DNA of 64,000 bases, taken from positions 62,001 to 126,000 of the forward strand of contig NZ_JPRN01000004.1 in NCBI RefSeq assembly GCF_000737715.1, written 5' to 3'. The DNA comes from Chryseobacterium sp. JM1 (GTDB lineage: Bacteria > Bacteroidota > Bacteroidia > Flavobacteriales > Weeksellaceae). The stretch's first letter is position 1. Every line of letters starts with the position of its first letter. The translations under genes were made by a program, and so were the position numbers. Shown here piece by piece: positions 43,319-51,633 of this stretch. The notes under the pieces are model-generated. The model worked only from the letters and a program-made list of their open reading frames with translations, ran no database searches and was not told the origin of the DNA.

Positions 43319-44773
43319 TTGTATAAGAAGTTATTCGGTCAGACCGCCGTATATGGGCTTAGTTCAGTATTAGTCCGTATTTTCCCGTTCATCATTGCAC
43401 CTATTGTGACAAAGGCTTTCGGGCCCGCGGCTTCATCGCCCTTTGTAGACTGGTACTCCATCGCAGGAGTAATTACGGTTCTCCTTACCCACGGTATGGA
43501 AACCTCTTTTTTCAGGTTTGCACAGGAAGAAAGCATTGATAAGAAAACATTGATTTCAACATGTTCGGTAAGTATTATCAGCATTGCCCTGATCTATCTT
43601 GGCTTAGGCTATGTCTTCAGAAACGAACTCGCCATAGCTTTTGAAACTCCGGACCAGGTCAACTATCTTGTCATCTTTTTATTCATCCTTTCTCTGGATG
43701 CGTTTTCTACCATTCCTTCCGCTATATTAAGGCTGCAGGGGAAAGCTTTCAAATATATGTTTTCCAAGGTGGCAGGATCTGTCGTTTACTTTCTATTAGT
43801 CATATTCTTTATCAGGTGGCTTCCAAAACATCCGGAAGGAATTTTTGGTTTAAAATATGATCCTCAATTGGGAGTTGGCTATGTATTCATCGCCAACTTA
43901 GTACAGAGTATCATCACATTACTAATTGTAGGAAAAGAATTTTTCAGCTTCAGTATTTCCAAATTTGATTTTAAATTATGGAAAAGAATCATGAATTATT
44001 CATGGCCGGTAATGATTGCAGGACTGGCAGGAATCGTTAACCAGACGCTTGACAGACAGTTTTTGAAATATCTACTTCCTCCGGACGAAGCACGCCATCA
44101 GATCGGAGTTTACGGAGCGGTTTATAAAATCGCGACTTTTATTACGGTTTTCAGACAGGCGTATCAGCTGGGCATAGAACCGTATTTCTTTTCAAGTTTT
44201 AAAAATAAAGATTCACATAAAACGTACGCTGTGCTAATGGATGTATTTGTCATCTGCAGCTGCATTATTTATATGGGACTGATGGTAAATCTTCAGTGGA
44301 TTTCAGAAAAATACCTGAGTAACCCATTATATTATGAAGGGATTGAAATCATTCCGTTTGTAATGCTGGGTGCTCTGTTCCTTGGAATCTATCTTAATCT
44401 TTCCATCTGGTATAAATTATCTGATCAAACCAGAGTCGGTTTATATATTTCAGTGATTGGTGCATGTATTACCGTTTTCATCAACTTCTTCTTTATTCCG
44501 GAATATGGATACTGGGCTAGTGCCATGGCCGCGTTGATCACCTTTATGTCTATGATGGTCATTTCATACGTCTGGGGACAGAAACAGTACCCGATTCATT
44601 ACAATACCGGAAAAATTGCACTCTATCTGGTCTTTACCATTACGTGTTCTCTGGTATCCTTCTATTTTTTCAGAACCAATTACTTTGTAGGAAATTTATT
44701 TTTACTTCTTTTCATTGGCCTCGTAGCCTATAAAGAGAAGGCTATCGTATCCAAAATACTAAAAAAGTCTTAG
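43319..44773 (+). CDS. Polysaccharide flippase (MOP superfamily)
   Basis: A 484-residue membrane protein with 12-14 hydrophobic segments, beginning YKKLFGQTAVYGLSSVLVR, the usual start of Wzx-like lipid-linked oligosaccharide translocases in this group. No ATG is available near the conserved start, so TTG at 43319-43321 is used. It should move lipid-linked glycans across the inner membrane. The sugar nucleotidyltransferase gene downstream (155 bases on) may feed the same glycan pathway, but no glycosyltransferases lie beside it. Confidence 0.85.
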   Translation: MYKKLFGQTAVYGLSSVLVRIFPFIIAPIVTKAFGPAASSPFVDWYSIAGVITVLLTHGMETSFFRFAQEESIDKKTLISTCSVSIISIALIYLGLGYVFRNELAIAFETPDQVNYLVIFLFILSLDAFSTIPSAILRLQGKAFKYMFSKVAGSVVYFLLVIFFIRWLPKHPEGIFGLKYDPQLGVGYVFIANLVQSIITLLIVGKEFFSFSISKFDFKLWKRIMNYSWPVMIAGLAGIVNQTLDRQFLKYLLPPDEARHQIGVYGAVYKIATFITVFRQAYQLGIEPYFFSSFKNKDSHKTYAVLMDVFVICSCIIYMGLMVNLQWISEKYLSNPLYYEGIEIIPFVMLGALFLGIYLNLSIWYKLSDQTRVGLYISVIGACITVFINFFFIPEYGYWASAMAALITFMSMMVISYVWGQKQYPIHYNTGKIALYLVFTITCSLVSFYFFRTNYFVGNLFLLLFIGLVAYKEKAIVSKILKKS

Positions 44774-44928
44774 GGTATGGCCTCTAATTTGATACTATTG
44801 AGTTCTTTAAAAAAAATTAAACAGCAGTTTGCAAAGATGATAAATATTACGATCAGCAATGATTTAAATTATTACCTTTAGCCGTACCAAAATAAAAACT
44901 AACAAATAAAAACATTGTCATATAGTCT

Positions 44929-45945
44929 ATGAAAATAATTGTTCCTATGGCTGGACGCGGTTCCAGATTACGTCCACATACTCTGACCGTTCCTAAACCT
45001 CTTATTCCTATTGCAGGAAAACCTATCGTGCAGAGACTGGTAGAAGATATTGCTAAAGTAGCAGGTGAAAAAATTGAAGAAGTAGCATTTATCATTGGAG
45101 ATTTCGGACCGGAGATTGAAAAATCTTTACTTCTGATAGCCGAAAAACTGGGAGCAAAAGGCAGCATCTATTACCAGAACGATCCTCTGGGTACCGCACA
45201 CGCTATCAAATGTGCTGAAGACTCTATGCAGGGAGATGTGGTGATTGCTTTTGCAGATACGCTTTTCCGTGCAGATTTCCAGCTGGATAAAAATTCGGAT
45301 GGAGTAATTTGGGTGAAAAGTGTGGAAGATCCGTCTGCTTTCGGAGTGGTAAAATTAGACAACTATGGTTTCATTACAGACTTCGTGGAAAAACCGCAGA
45401 CCTTTGTATCAGACCTTGCCATCATCGGGATTTATTATTTCAACAGTGCTGAAAAACTGATGAATGAAATCAATTATATTATGGACAATAATATAAAAAA
45501 CGGTGGCGAATATCAGCTGACAACTGCTCTTGAGAACCTTAGAGCAAAAGGAGCAAAATTCACTTTAGGAAAAGTAAACGACTGGATGGACTGCGGAAAC
45601 AAAAATGCTACCGTAGAAACCAACAGCAAAATCCTTGCGTACGAAATAGAAGAAATGAATAATTATCCTGCATCAGCAGTTATCGAAAATTCATTGATTA
45701 TCCAGCCGTGTTTTATTGGTGAAAACGTAAAGATCTCCAATTCAAAGGTAGGTCCGGGCGTTTCATTAGGAAACAATACGATCATCGTGAATTCAAATAT
45801 CGAAAACTCTCTGATTCAGGAGAACACAAGGATCAATCACGGAAACCTTTCCAACTCTATGATTGGAAATTCTGCACAATACTTTGGAGTGGCCAGAGAA
45901 ATCTCATTAGGTGACTATTCGGTTTTAGATTTTTTATCTAAATAA
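44929..45945 (+). CDS. Sugar-phosphate nucleotidyltransferase with C-terminal hexapeptide-like repeats
   Basis: A 338-residue protein. The nucleotidyltransferase signature MAGRGSRLRPHTLTVPKPLIPIAGKPI is complete (G-x-G-x-R-L, KP). It continues with YYQNDPLGTAHAIK, IAFADTLF (Asp for Mg), FVEKPQ and WMDCGNKNA. Residues about 250-320 form a left-handed-helix-like tail (IENSLIIQPCFIGENVKISN). It resembles glucose-1-phosphate thymidylyltransferase and mannose-1-phosphate guanylyltransferase-like enzymes; the exact sugar and nucleotide are open. TACCTTTA at 44873-44880 is a near -7 box. Confidence 0.85.
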   Translation: MKIIVPMAGRGSRLRPHTLTVPKPLIPIAGKPIVQRLVEDIAKVAGEKIEEVAFIIGDFGPEIEKSLLLIAEKLGAKGSIYYQNDPLGTAHAIKCAEDSMQGDVVIAFADTLFRADFQLDKNSDGVIWVKSVEDPSAFGVVKLDNYGFITDFVEKPQTFVSDLAIIGIYYFNSAEKLMNEINYIMDNNIKNGGEYQLTTALENLRAKGAKFTLGKVNDWMDCGNKNATVETNSKILAYEIEEMNNYPASAVIENSLIIQPCFIGENVKISNSKVGPGVSLGNNTIIVNSNIENSLIQENTRINHGNLSNSMIGNSAQYFGVAREISLGDYSVLDFLSK

Positions 45946-45982
45946 GATCAGAAATAATTAATATAAAACAAGATACATCCAG

Positions 45983-46009
45983 ACCACACAACATTTTTTG
46001 TGTGGTTTG
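45983..46009 (+). terminator. Hairpin after the nucleotidyltransferase gene
   Basis: ACCACACAA (45983-45991) and TTGTGTGGT (45998-46006) with a six-base loop, followed by only a short T tail. Confidence 0.5.
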
Positions 46010-46053
46010 GCGTTAATATTGCAGCGTTTTTTCTTTAATTGAAAGATAAATAC

Positions 46054-46899
46054 ATGAAAAACTGGATCCCGATACTTTTACTATTCCTTACCCTTTCATC
46101 CTGTAAAACAAGAAATGCAGCCAAAAACAACGGCAAAGCACAGGATAGCACTGTTGTAGTCACAGATGACAACCGTAATCCTAAAGATGCCAATGAGGCG
46201 GTAAGAGATAAGTTTTCATTTTATGAGCACGTGGTGGTTCCTCTGAAATTTGATCAGGTTAAGATCAACAGTAAAGTAAATGTGGAAACCGGAAGTTTTA
46301 TTCCAACCCTGGATGCGGTGATCTATATTGAAAACGACAAAAAGGTATGGATGAATCTTCAGGCGCTATTTTTTAATGTAGCCAAAGGGATCGCCACACC
46401 GGAAGGAATTAAAGGCCAGGATAAAACCAGCAAAACCTACATCGATTCTGATTTTGATTATCTGAATAAACTGCTTAATGTCAATTTCATCGATTACAAA
46501 TCGCTGGAAAAAATACTGATGGGCAGAACTTTTGTCAAGATCAGCGATTCTCAGTTTACCCTGACCCAAAACGCACAGGGCTTTAAAATGGTTTCCAATG
46601 CCAACCAGAAAATAACGACGGATGAGAAAACCAGAGAGTATAAAATTGTGCTTAACTATGATACGAATTATGATCTGCTAAGCGTGAATTTAAAGGATGT
46701 TTTATCTACAGACGAACTGGAAATCTCTTACAGTAACTGGAATGAATACGATGGAATCCGCCTTCCAAAAAATGTTAAAATAATTATAAAAGGCTCAAAA
46801 TCTAGTCAGATTTTACTGGAAAACACGAAATTTGACTTTTCGAGGATGGAAACACCTTATTCTGTACCATCCAGTTATAAGAAAATTGAGATTAAATGA
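46054..46899 (+). CDS. DUF4292 lipoprotein
   Basis: A 281-residue protein started at the ATG at 46054; a TTG at 46039 is possible, but the signal KNWIPILLLFLTLSSC begins right after the ATG. The lipobox LSSC gives a lipid-anchored protein. The body has the DUF4292 pattern (FKINSKVNVETG-like start, WMNLQALFFNVAKGIATPEG, YDTNYDLLSVNL and SYSNWNEYDGIRLPKNV). LolA/LolB-like beta folds have been proposed for such proteins; a function is not established. Its stop overlaps the next start by four bases (ATGA), so it is coupled to the EnvC-like gene. Confidence 0.8.
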   Translation: MKNWIPILLLFLTLSSCKTRNAAKNNGKAQDSTVVVTDDNRNPKDANEAVRDKFSFYEHVVVPLKFDQVKINSKVNVETGSFIPTLDAVIYIENDKKVWMNLQALFFNVAKGIATPEGIKGQDKTSKTYIDSDFDYLNKLLNVNFIDYKSLEKILMGRTFVKISDSQFTLTQNAQGFKMVSNANQKITTDEKTREYKIVLNYDTNYDLLSVNLKDVLSTDELEISYSNWNEYDGIRLPKNVKIIIKGSKSSQILLENTKFDFSRMETPYSVPSSYKKIEIK

Positions 46900-48458
46900 T
46901 TAAAAAATTTAGCTTTTTAATAGGTATTCTACTGTTCGGCCTGCATCAGGGACAGCAGAACAAGGAACAGCTTCAGAAACAGAATGCCGATCTTAAAAAA
47001 CAAATTGTACAGATAAATACAGATCTGGCTAAAACCAGAACCGAATCTAAACTTTCAGTGGCCTATCTTACCAACGTTAATAAAAAACTGACGTTGAGAG
47101 AAAAAGTATACACCAATACCCAGAAAGAAAAAAGATTCATTGAAGACGAGATCTATCTGCGTCAGTTGGAAATCAACCGTCAGAACAAAGAACTGGTGGT
47201 TTTAAGAAAGAATTATGCTGACGTTTTAGTCAATGCTTACAAAAACAAAGGGGTACAGAACAAAGTAACCTTTATCCTTTCGTCCAAAAATCTGGGTGAA
47301 GCCATAAGAAGGGTTCAATACCTGAAACAGTACGCTGACTATCAGGACAAAAAAGCGGCAGAGATCAGCAACGCTGCAGCTCAGATCAAAAAATCAATCG
47401 CACAGAAACAGAGTTCCGCAAGGGAAAAAGATAATCTTCTGGTGAACCAGCAGAAAGATCTGGCTACCATCAATGCTGAAAGAGCACAGAAGGAACAACT
47501 ATTGTCAGATTTCAAGAAAAATGAAGCCAAACTTACGGTAGAACTTAAACAGAAACAGGTTCAGTCTAAAGCTTTGGAAGGGCAAATCAGAGCCATCATC
47601 GCTGAAGAAATCAGAATAGCAAAAGCTGAAGAAGAAGCCAGAAGAAAAGCCGAAGCAGAAAAAATCCGTATGGCTAAGATCATCGCGGAAAGAGAAAAAG
47701 CAAGAATTGAAGCTGAAGCTAAAGCCAGAGCCGAAGCCCTGGAAAGAGAAAGAAAGCTGGCAGAAATTGAAGCTAAAAAAGCCGCTGATCTTGCCGCAAA
47801 AAGAGCTGAAGAAGAGAGAAAACGTAATGAAGAGGCTACAAGAGCAGAAGCCAGTGCAAAAGACGAAGCCAGAAGAGTGGCCGCTAAAAAAGCAACTGAT
47901 GAAGCCAATGCCAGAGCAAAAGAAGCTACTGATAAACTTGTTGCCGCAAGAGCTGCAGAAGCTGCACTGAACAAGAAAAAAGAAGAAGAGAAAAAAGCCG
48001 CTGAAACGAAAGCGATGACCAGCTACGGTGTGACGACCTCTACCGGCAGCAGTTTTGCGGACAGCAGAGGAAAATTAGGATATCCTGCGGACAGAGCCGG
48101 ACAGGTAACCCACCGATTTGGAAGACAACCACACCCGGTTTTTAAAAATATTGTTGAAGATAATACAGGAATCAAAATAGCCGTCCCTTCAGGAACACGC
48201 GCAAAATCTGTATATCCCGGAACAGTCTCTTCTGTATTGGCCAACAGCGACGGAACCAAAACCGTTATGGTAAAACATGGAAGCTATTTTACAATTTATT
48301 CTAACCTAGGAAACGTAAGTGTATCCAAAGGACAGCAGGTTTCTTCCGGAACTCCGGTAGGTACTGTTGCTCAGGATTTCGATGGTTCTTATACCCTTGA
48401 TTTCCAAGTATGGAACGGAAATACACCAGTTGATCCATTAGGTTGGATTTCGTATTAA
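46896..48458 (+). CDS. EnvC-like murein hydrolase activator with degenerate LytM domain
   Basis: A 520-residue protein: signal peptide (about 1-19), a long coiled coil (25-250), a highly charged Ala/Glu/Lys/Arg stretch (250-375) and a C-terminal LytM/M23 fold (about 400-520). The zinc ligands of active M23 enzymes are replaced: NTGIKI where HxGxD-type residues are expected, YSNL for YxHL, and LDFQVW for LHFEV. Like EnvC it therefore probably activates an amidase during cell separation instead of cutting murein itself. It is coupled to the DUF4292 gene. Confidence 0.88.
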   Translation: MIKKFSFLIGILLFGLHQGQQNKEQLQKQNADLKKQIVQINTDLAKTRTESKLSVAYLTNVNKKLTLREKVYTNTQKEKRFIEDEIYLRQLEINRQNKELVVLRKNYADVLVNAYKNKGVQNKVTFILSSKNLGEAIRRVQYLKQYADYQDKKAAEISNAAAQIKKSIAQKQSSAREKDNLLVNQQKDLATINAERAQKEQLLSDFKKNEAKLTVELKQKQVQSKALEGQIRAIIAEEIRIAKAEEEARRKAEAEKIRMAKIIAEREKARIEAEAKARAEALERERKLAEIEAKKAADLAAKRAEEERKRNEEATRAEASAKDEARRVAAKKATDEANARAKEATDKLVAARAAEAALNKKKEEEKKAAETKAMTSYGVTTSTGSSFADSRGKLGYPADRAGQVTHRFGRQPHPVFKNIVEDNTGIKIAVPSGTRAKSVYPGTVSSVLANSDGTKTVMVKHGSYFTIYSNLGNVSVSKGQQVSSGTPVGTVAQDFDGSYTLDFQVWNGNTPVDPLGWISY

Positions 48459-48475
48459 AAAAAGCTTTAACTTTG
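48443..48475 (+). promoter_or_regulatory. Possible tatA promoter inside the end of the EnvC-like gene
   Basis: TTG (48443-48445), 22 bases, TAACTTTG (48468-48475, exact TAnnTTTG), 15 bases before the tatA ATG. The -33 part lies in the preceding coding region. Confidence 0.5.
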
Positions 48476-48490
48476 TAAAAATCTTAAGAG

Positions 48491-48706
48491 ATGAATACAC
48501 TTACAATATTAGCCTTATCTTGGCAGCACATCCTTATCGTAGCGATACTTTTGGTATTGCTTTTTGGAGGAAAGAAAATTCCGGAATTAATGAGAGGAGT
48601 TGGTTCAGGAATCAAAGAATTTAAAGATGCAGTGAAGGAAGAAGACAAACCGGGTTCTGACAAAACCTCTTCTACCAACAACAATAATAACACTCCCAGC
48701 AACTAA
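48491..48706 (+). CDS. tatA: TatA, twin-arginine translocase subunit
   Basis: A 71-residue protein with one short membrane helix (QHILIVAILLVLLFGGKKIP, residues about 12-31, with the FGG hinge), an amphipathic helix (ELMRGVGSGIKEFKDAVKEE) and a Ser/Asn-rich tail. It forms the Tat pore for folded proteins. No tatC is beside it in the window. Confidence 0.93.
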   Translation: MNTLTILALSWQHILIVAILLVLLFGGKKIPELMRGVGSGIKEFKDAVKEEDKPGSDKTSSTNNNNNTPSN

Positions 48707-48721
48707 AATTCCTCAGAATTA

Positions 48722-49336
48722 ATGAATTTTACCGAGACTGCATGGAAAGTCTTCAATCAATCTATTGAAGACTATCACGTGTCCGATGACGTTAACACTC
48801 TAATTAATAACCCGTTCGAAAAAGATAGTTTGGAACGGATTTTGTATGCAAAGAACTGGATTGATACCGTTCAATGGCATTTAGAAGATATTATTAGAGA
48901 TGAAAATATTGATCCCGCTGAAGCTCTTCAACTGAAGAGAACGATAGATGCATCTAACCAGAAAAGAACAGATCTGGTAGAATTTATCGACAGCTGGTTC
49001 CTTACTAAGTTTGAAAATATAACTCCTAGACCTGATGCAAAAATCAATACTGAAACGCCCGCTTGGGCTGTAGACAGACTATCAATTCTTGCATTAAAGG
49101 TTTATCACATGTCGTTAGAGGCCAATAGAGAATCCGCTTCTGAAGAGCACCGTGCCAACTGCCAGGCTAAACTGGATGTACTGCTTACTCAGAAAGAAGA
49201 CCTATCAACTTCTATAGATCAGTTGCTTACTGATATTGAATCCGGTAATATTAAGATGAAGGTATACAAACAAATGAAAATGTATAACGATGACAGTCTT
49301 AATCCGATCCTTTATCAAAAGGGGCAACAGAAATGA
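48722..49336 (+). CDS. DUF4254 protein
   Basis: A 204-residue mostly helical, soluble protein without signal peptide. It has WKVFNQSIEDYHV at the start, LERILYAKNWIDTVQWHLED and RPDAKINTETPAWAVDRLSIL, which is the DUF4254 pattern. Function unknown. The gene starts 15 bases after tatA and overlaps the following lipoprotein gene by four bases. Confidence 0.8.
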   Translation: MNFTETAWKVFNQSIEDYHVSDDVNTLINNPFEKDSLERILYAKNWIDTVQWHLEDIIRDENIDPAEALQLKRTIDASNQKRTDLVEFIDSWFLTKFENITPRPDAKINTETPAWAVDRLSILALKVYHMSLEANRESASEEHRANCQAKLDVLLTQKEDLSTSIDQLLTDIESGNIKMKVYKQMKMYNDDSLNPILYQKGQQK

Positions 49337-49788
49337 GAAAACTGATTTTTTTTGGAGTACTACTAATTATAACTTCCTGCGCAACGGAGAAGCTTAACCT
49401 TTCCCCGTTGTCTAATAATTTTTACAGCGAAACTAAAGGTTCTGATTCCGACAGAGGGGCAAAGAAAGGTTTTGATATCAATATCAAAGAAAATGTAAAT
49501 GCTTCTGAAATTTCAAATCTGATTTCTACTTTTCCAAAGTTTAAGAATAACGGTTTAAATGATGAAGTCACCAGCTTGAAATACAGCCTGCAGAATTATT
49601 TATATGCCATAGATGCCAACAACTCTAACGGAAAAAACAGGGCAGTTAAAAGCTTCGAAAAATCATACAAGAAAATTCAAAAACTCAGACAGCAGCTTGA
49701 TAAAGATGATGATGAAGTTCTCAACAGATACCTGGTACGTCTAAAAACCAATATTTCTGTCATAGAAGATTCTTTAAAAGGAAATTAA
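49333..49788 (+). CDS. Small lipoprotein
   Basis: A 151-residue protein with the lipobox IITSC (Cys16). Then a Ser/Asn-rich linker and a helical part (YLYAIDANNSNGKNRAVKSF, KKIQKLRQQLDKDDDEVLNR). I do not recognise a named family. It overlaps DUF4254 by four bases and is followed by ribA after 16 bases, so it belongs to that transcript. Confidence 0.72.
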   Translation: MRKLIFFGVLLIITSCATEKLNLSPLSNNFYSETKGSDSDRGAKKGFDINIKENVNASEISNLISTFPKFKNNGLNDEVTSLKYSLQNYLYAIDANNSNGKNRAVKSFEKSYKKIQKLRQQLDKDDDEVLNRYLVRLKTNISVIEDSLKGN

Positions 49789-49804
49789 AAACGAACCACT
49801 ATTA

Positions 49805-50401
49805 ATGATTAAAATTCAGGCAGAAGCTAATGTTCCTACAGAACACGGCTCTTTCCGAATGATCGCTTTCTCCGAAAACGAAAACGACTGGATGCCACAC
49901 ATGGCCATCGTTGCAGAAAATACAGATTTTTCAAAACCGGTGAACGTACGTTTCCACTCAGAATGCATTACCGGAGAAGTTTTCCATTCAAAAAAATGTG
50001 AATGCGGGCAGCAACTGGATGCCGCAATGAAATATACCCACGAGCACGGAGGCATTATTGTTTACCTTCGTCAGGAAGGAAGAAATATAGGGATTATCAA
50101 TAAGCTGAAAGCTTATTCACTTCAGGAAAAAGGGCTTGACACAGTACAGGCGAACCTTCAACTGGGACTCCCTGCTGATGACAGAAAATTCGGTGTTGCT
50201 ATCGATATTCTGAACCTGCTGGATGTAAAAGACATTAATCTTTTAACCAATAATCCGGAAAAGGTAAAATATGTAGTAGACAGTAATATTCATCTCAATT
50301 CAAGGATTCCTTTACAGATTCCCGCCAATGAGATGAGCAAGGGCTATCTGCAGACAAAAAAAGATTTCTTCGGCCATTTATTAGATGATAATGACAATTA
50401 G
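49805..50401 (+). CDS. ribA: GTP cyclohydrolase II
   Basis: A 198-residue protein of RibA length. Zinc ligands lie in HSECITGEVFHSKKCECGQQ (three Cys). The catalytic stretch is IIVYLRQEGRNIGIINKLKA. DTVQANLQLGLPADDRKFGV and LLTNNPEKV complete the family pattern. It opens GTP to the pyrimidine precursor of riboflavin. It is a stand-alone form, not fused with RibB. A strong terminator follows. Confidence 0.93.
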   Translation: MIKIQAEANVPTEHGSFRMIAFSENENDWMPHMAIVAENTDFSKPVNVRFHSECITGEVFHSKKCECGQQLDAAMKYTHEHGGIIVYLRQEGRNIGIINKLKAYSLQEKGLDTVQANLQLGLPADDRKFGVAIDILNLLDVKDINLLTNNPEKVKYVVDSNIHLNSRIPLQIPANEMSKGYLQTKKDFFGHLLDDNDN

Positions 50402-50410
50402 ATAAAACAT

Positions 50411-50447
50411 AAAAGCTCCGGAAGAAATTCTGGAGCTTTTTATTTTG
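50411..50447 (+). terminator. Terminator of ribA
   Basis: AAAGCTCCGGAA pairs with TTCTGGAGCTTT with a short loop, followed by TTATTTTG. Confidence 0.88.
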
Positions 50448-50462
50448 ATTATCCACATCCGA

Positions 50463-50867
50463 TTATAAAGGAGTAGGTAAAAATTTCAGAGACCAGTTTC
50501 CCCTAAAATGATACTGTTTCCACGTCCCGGATTTGGTTTTTAAACTTCCGGTGAGAACAAAACCTTTTGGAGAAACAGAAGAATTTATAACACCACTTTC
50601 ATTGGGCTGAAGGCTTGCGGAATACACTTCCTCTACATTATTATTTACAGTTCTTGTTACCTCAATGCTTCCACTTTTTGAAACATTCAGGATCAAAGTT
50701 CCATTCAATTCACCTGAATAGGTTCCCACCCATTTTCCCATATAGGGAGAAACATAGTTTTCATCTGCATTATTATCGTCAGTCTCTCTGCATGAAGACA
50801 ACATCAATAAAGGAATAATAAGTAAAAATTTAAAATAACAGTTCTTTATCATAGTTTTACTATTCAT
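50463..50867 (-). CDS. Small lipoprotein
   Basis: A 134-residue protein with lipobox LMLSSC. Met1 or Met6 may be the start. The mature part looks like a small all-beta domain (MGKWVGTYSGELNGTLILNV, FVLTGSLKTKSGTW, FRGNWSLKF), similar in style to lipocalin-like or META-like folds, but I do not recognise the family. It is convergent with ribA. Confidence 0.65.
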   Translation of the reverse strand: MNSKTMIKNCYFKFLLIIPLLMLSSCRETDDNNADENYVSPYMGKWVGTYSGELNGTLILNVSKSGSIEVTRTVNNNVEEVYSASLQPNESGVINSSVSPKGFVLTGSLKTKSGTWKQYHFRGNWSLKFLPTPL

Positions 50868-50929
50868 AGTTTGAAGGTAAAATTAATCTTTTTTATTTCT
50901 ACACAAAGAAAACTGTAAAGAATGAAATA

Positions 50930-50962
50930 AAAAAAAGCTCCGGAATTACTCCCGAAGCTCTT
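50930..50962 (-). terminator. Terminator of the 173-residue lipoprotein gene
   Basis: On the minus strand GAGCTTCGGG pairs imperfectly with CCGGAGCT, followed by eight T. Confidence 0.7.
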
Positions 50963-50996
50963 AATAATTATAAAAAACTGAAAAGATATTTCTTAA

Positions 50997-51518
50997 TTAG
51001 TTTACCTTGGTATTCTTTACCTTAGTTTCATCAAGGTTGTAGTACTTCACCACAGCGTTATAATCACTGTAATCTACACTACTTGCATTTTTGCTTGCTT
51101 GTGCAGGAACAAGTACTAATCTGAATCTCTGATTATTTAAATAAGCTGTAGTCTCAGCTGGTGTCATTTGTGTTCCAAGATCAAAATTCTGATCGTCGAT
51201 TCTGATTTGTACATTCTGAGAATCAAAAACGAAATTATAATCAAATACTCTGTTTGTAGGTAAAGTCCCTGAATTTGGTAAATAAACAGATTTTGGAATC
51301 TGCTGCCATGCATTACCTGCCGCTCTATACACTAAAACCACATCTGTCTGGTTAATATCAATTCCCTGTGTAAACGCATATCCGTTTCCATTAGTGAATG
51401 ATCCTGTGATATCTCTCATTCTTGAATAGGTATCGCTATCTGAATCATCTTTGTTATCACAGCTGAATATAAATAATGATACAAATGTCAGGAATAGAAA
51501 AGGAAGAATTTTTTTCAT
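50997..51518 (-). CDS. Lipoprotein of unknown function (173 aa)
   Basis: The signal ends in a lipobox FIFSC (Cys20), then an Asp/Ser linker. The mature part is beta-rich (DVVLVYRAAGNAWQQIPKSV, FDYNFVFDSQNVQIRIDD) and ends Lys-rich. I recall similar short flavobacterial lipoproteins but no named domain. It is divergent from the GH3 gene, with 115 bases between the two starts. Confidence 0.65.
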   Translation of the reverse strand: MKKILPFLFLTFVSLFIFSCDNKDDSDSDTYSRMRDITGSFTNGNGYAFTQGIDINQTDVVLVYRAAGNAWQQIPKSVYLPNSGTLPTNRVFDYNFVFDSQNVQIRIDDQNFDLGTQMTPAETTAYLNNQRFRLVLVPAQASKNASSVDYSDYNAVVKYYNLDETKVKNTKVN

Positions 51519-51583
51519 TTTTAGAAAAGTTTAGTTATTATTTATAAAGCGTATTCAAATCATATACCAAAAGTTGCAAAAAC

Positions 51584-51616
51584 TTTGTTTTCATCATTTT
51601 TTTAATTGTATTTTTG
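51584..51616 (+). promoter_or_regulatory. Promoter of the GH3-bshA unit
   Basis: TTTG (51584-51587), 21 bases, TATTTTTG (51609-51616): a complete Bacteroidota promoter. It places the transcription start about 10 bases before the ATG at 51634 and so rules out the upstream in-frame ATG at 51574. Confidence 0.8.
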
Positions 51617-51633
51617 TTCTTATTCAAAAGATC

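Noticed and set aside
47561..47974. 137-codon Ala/Ser-rich frame on the minus strand
   Set aside because: It is the antisense of the low-complexity Ala/Glu/Lys stretch of the EnvC-like gene and has no features of its own.
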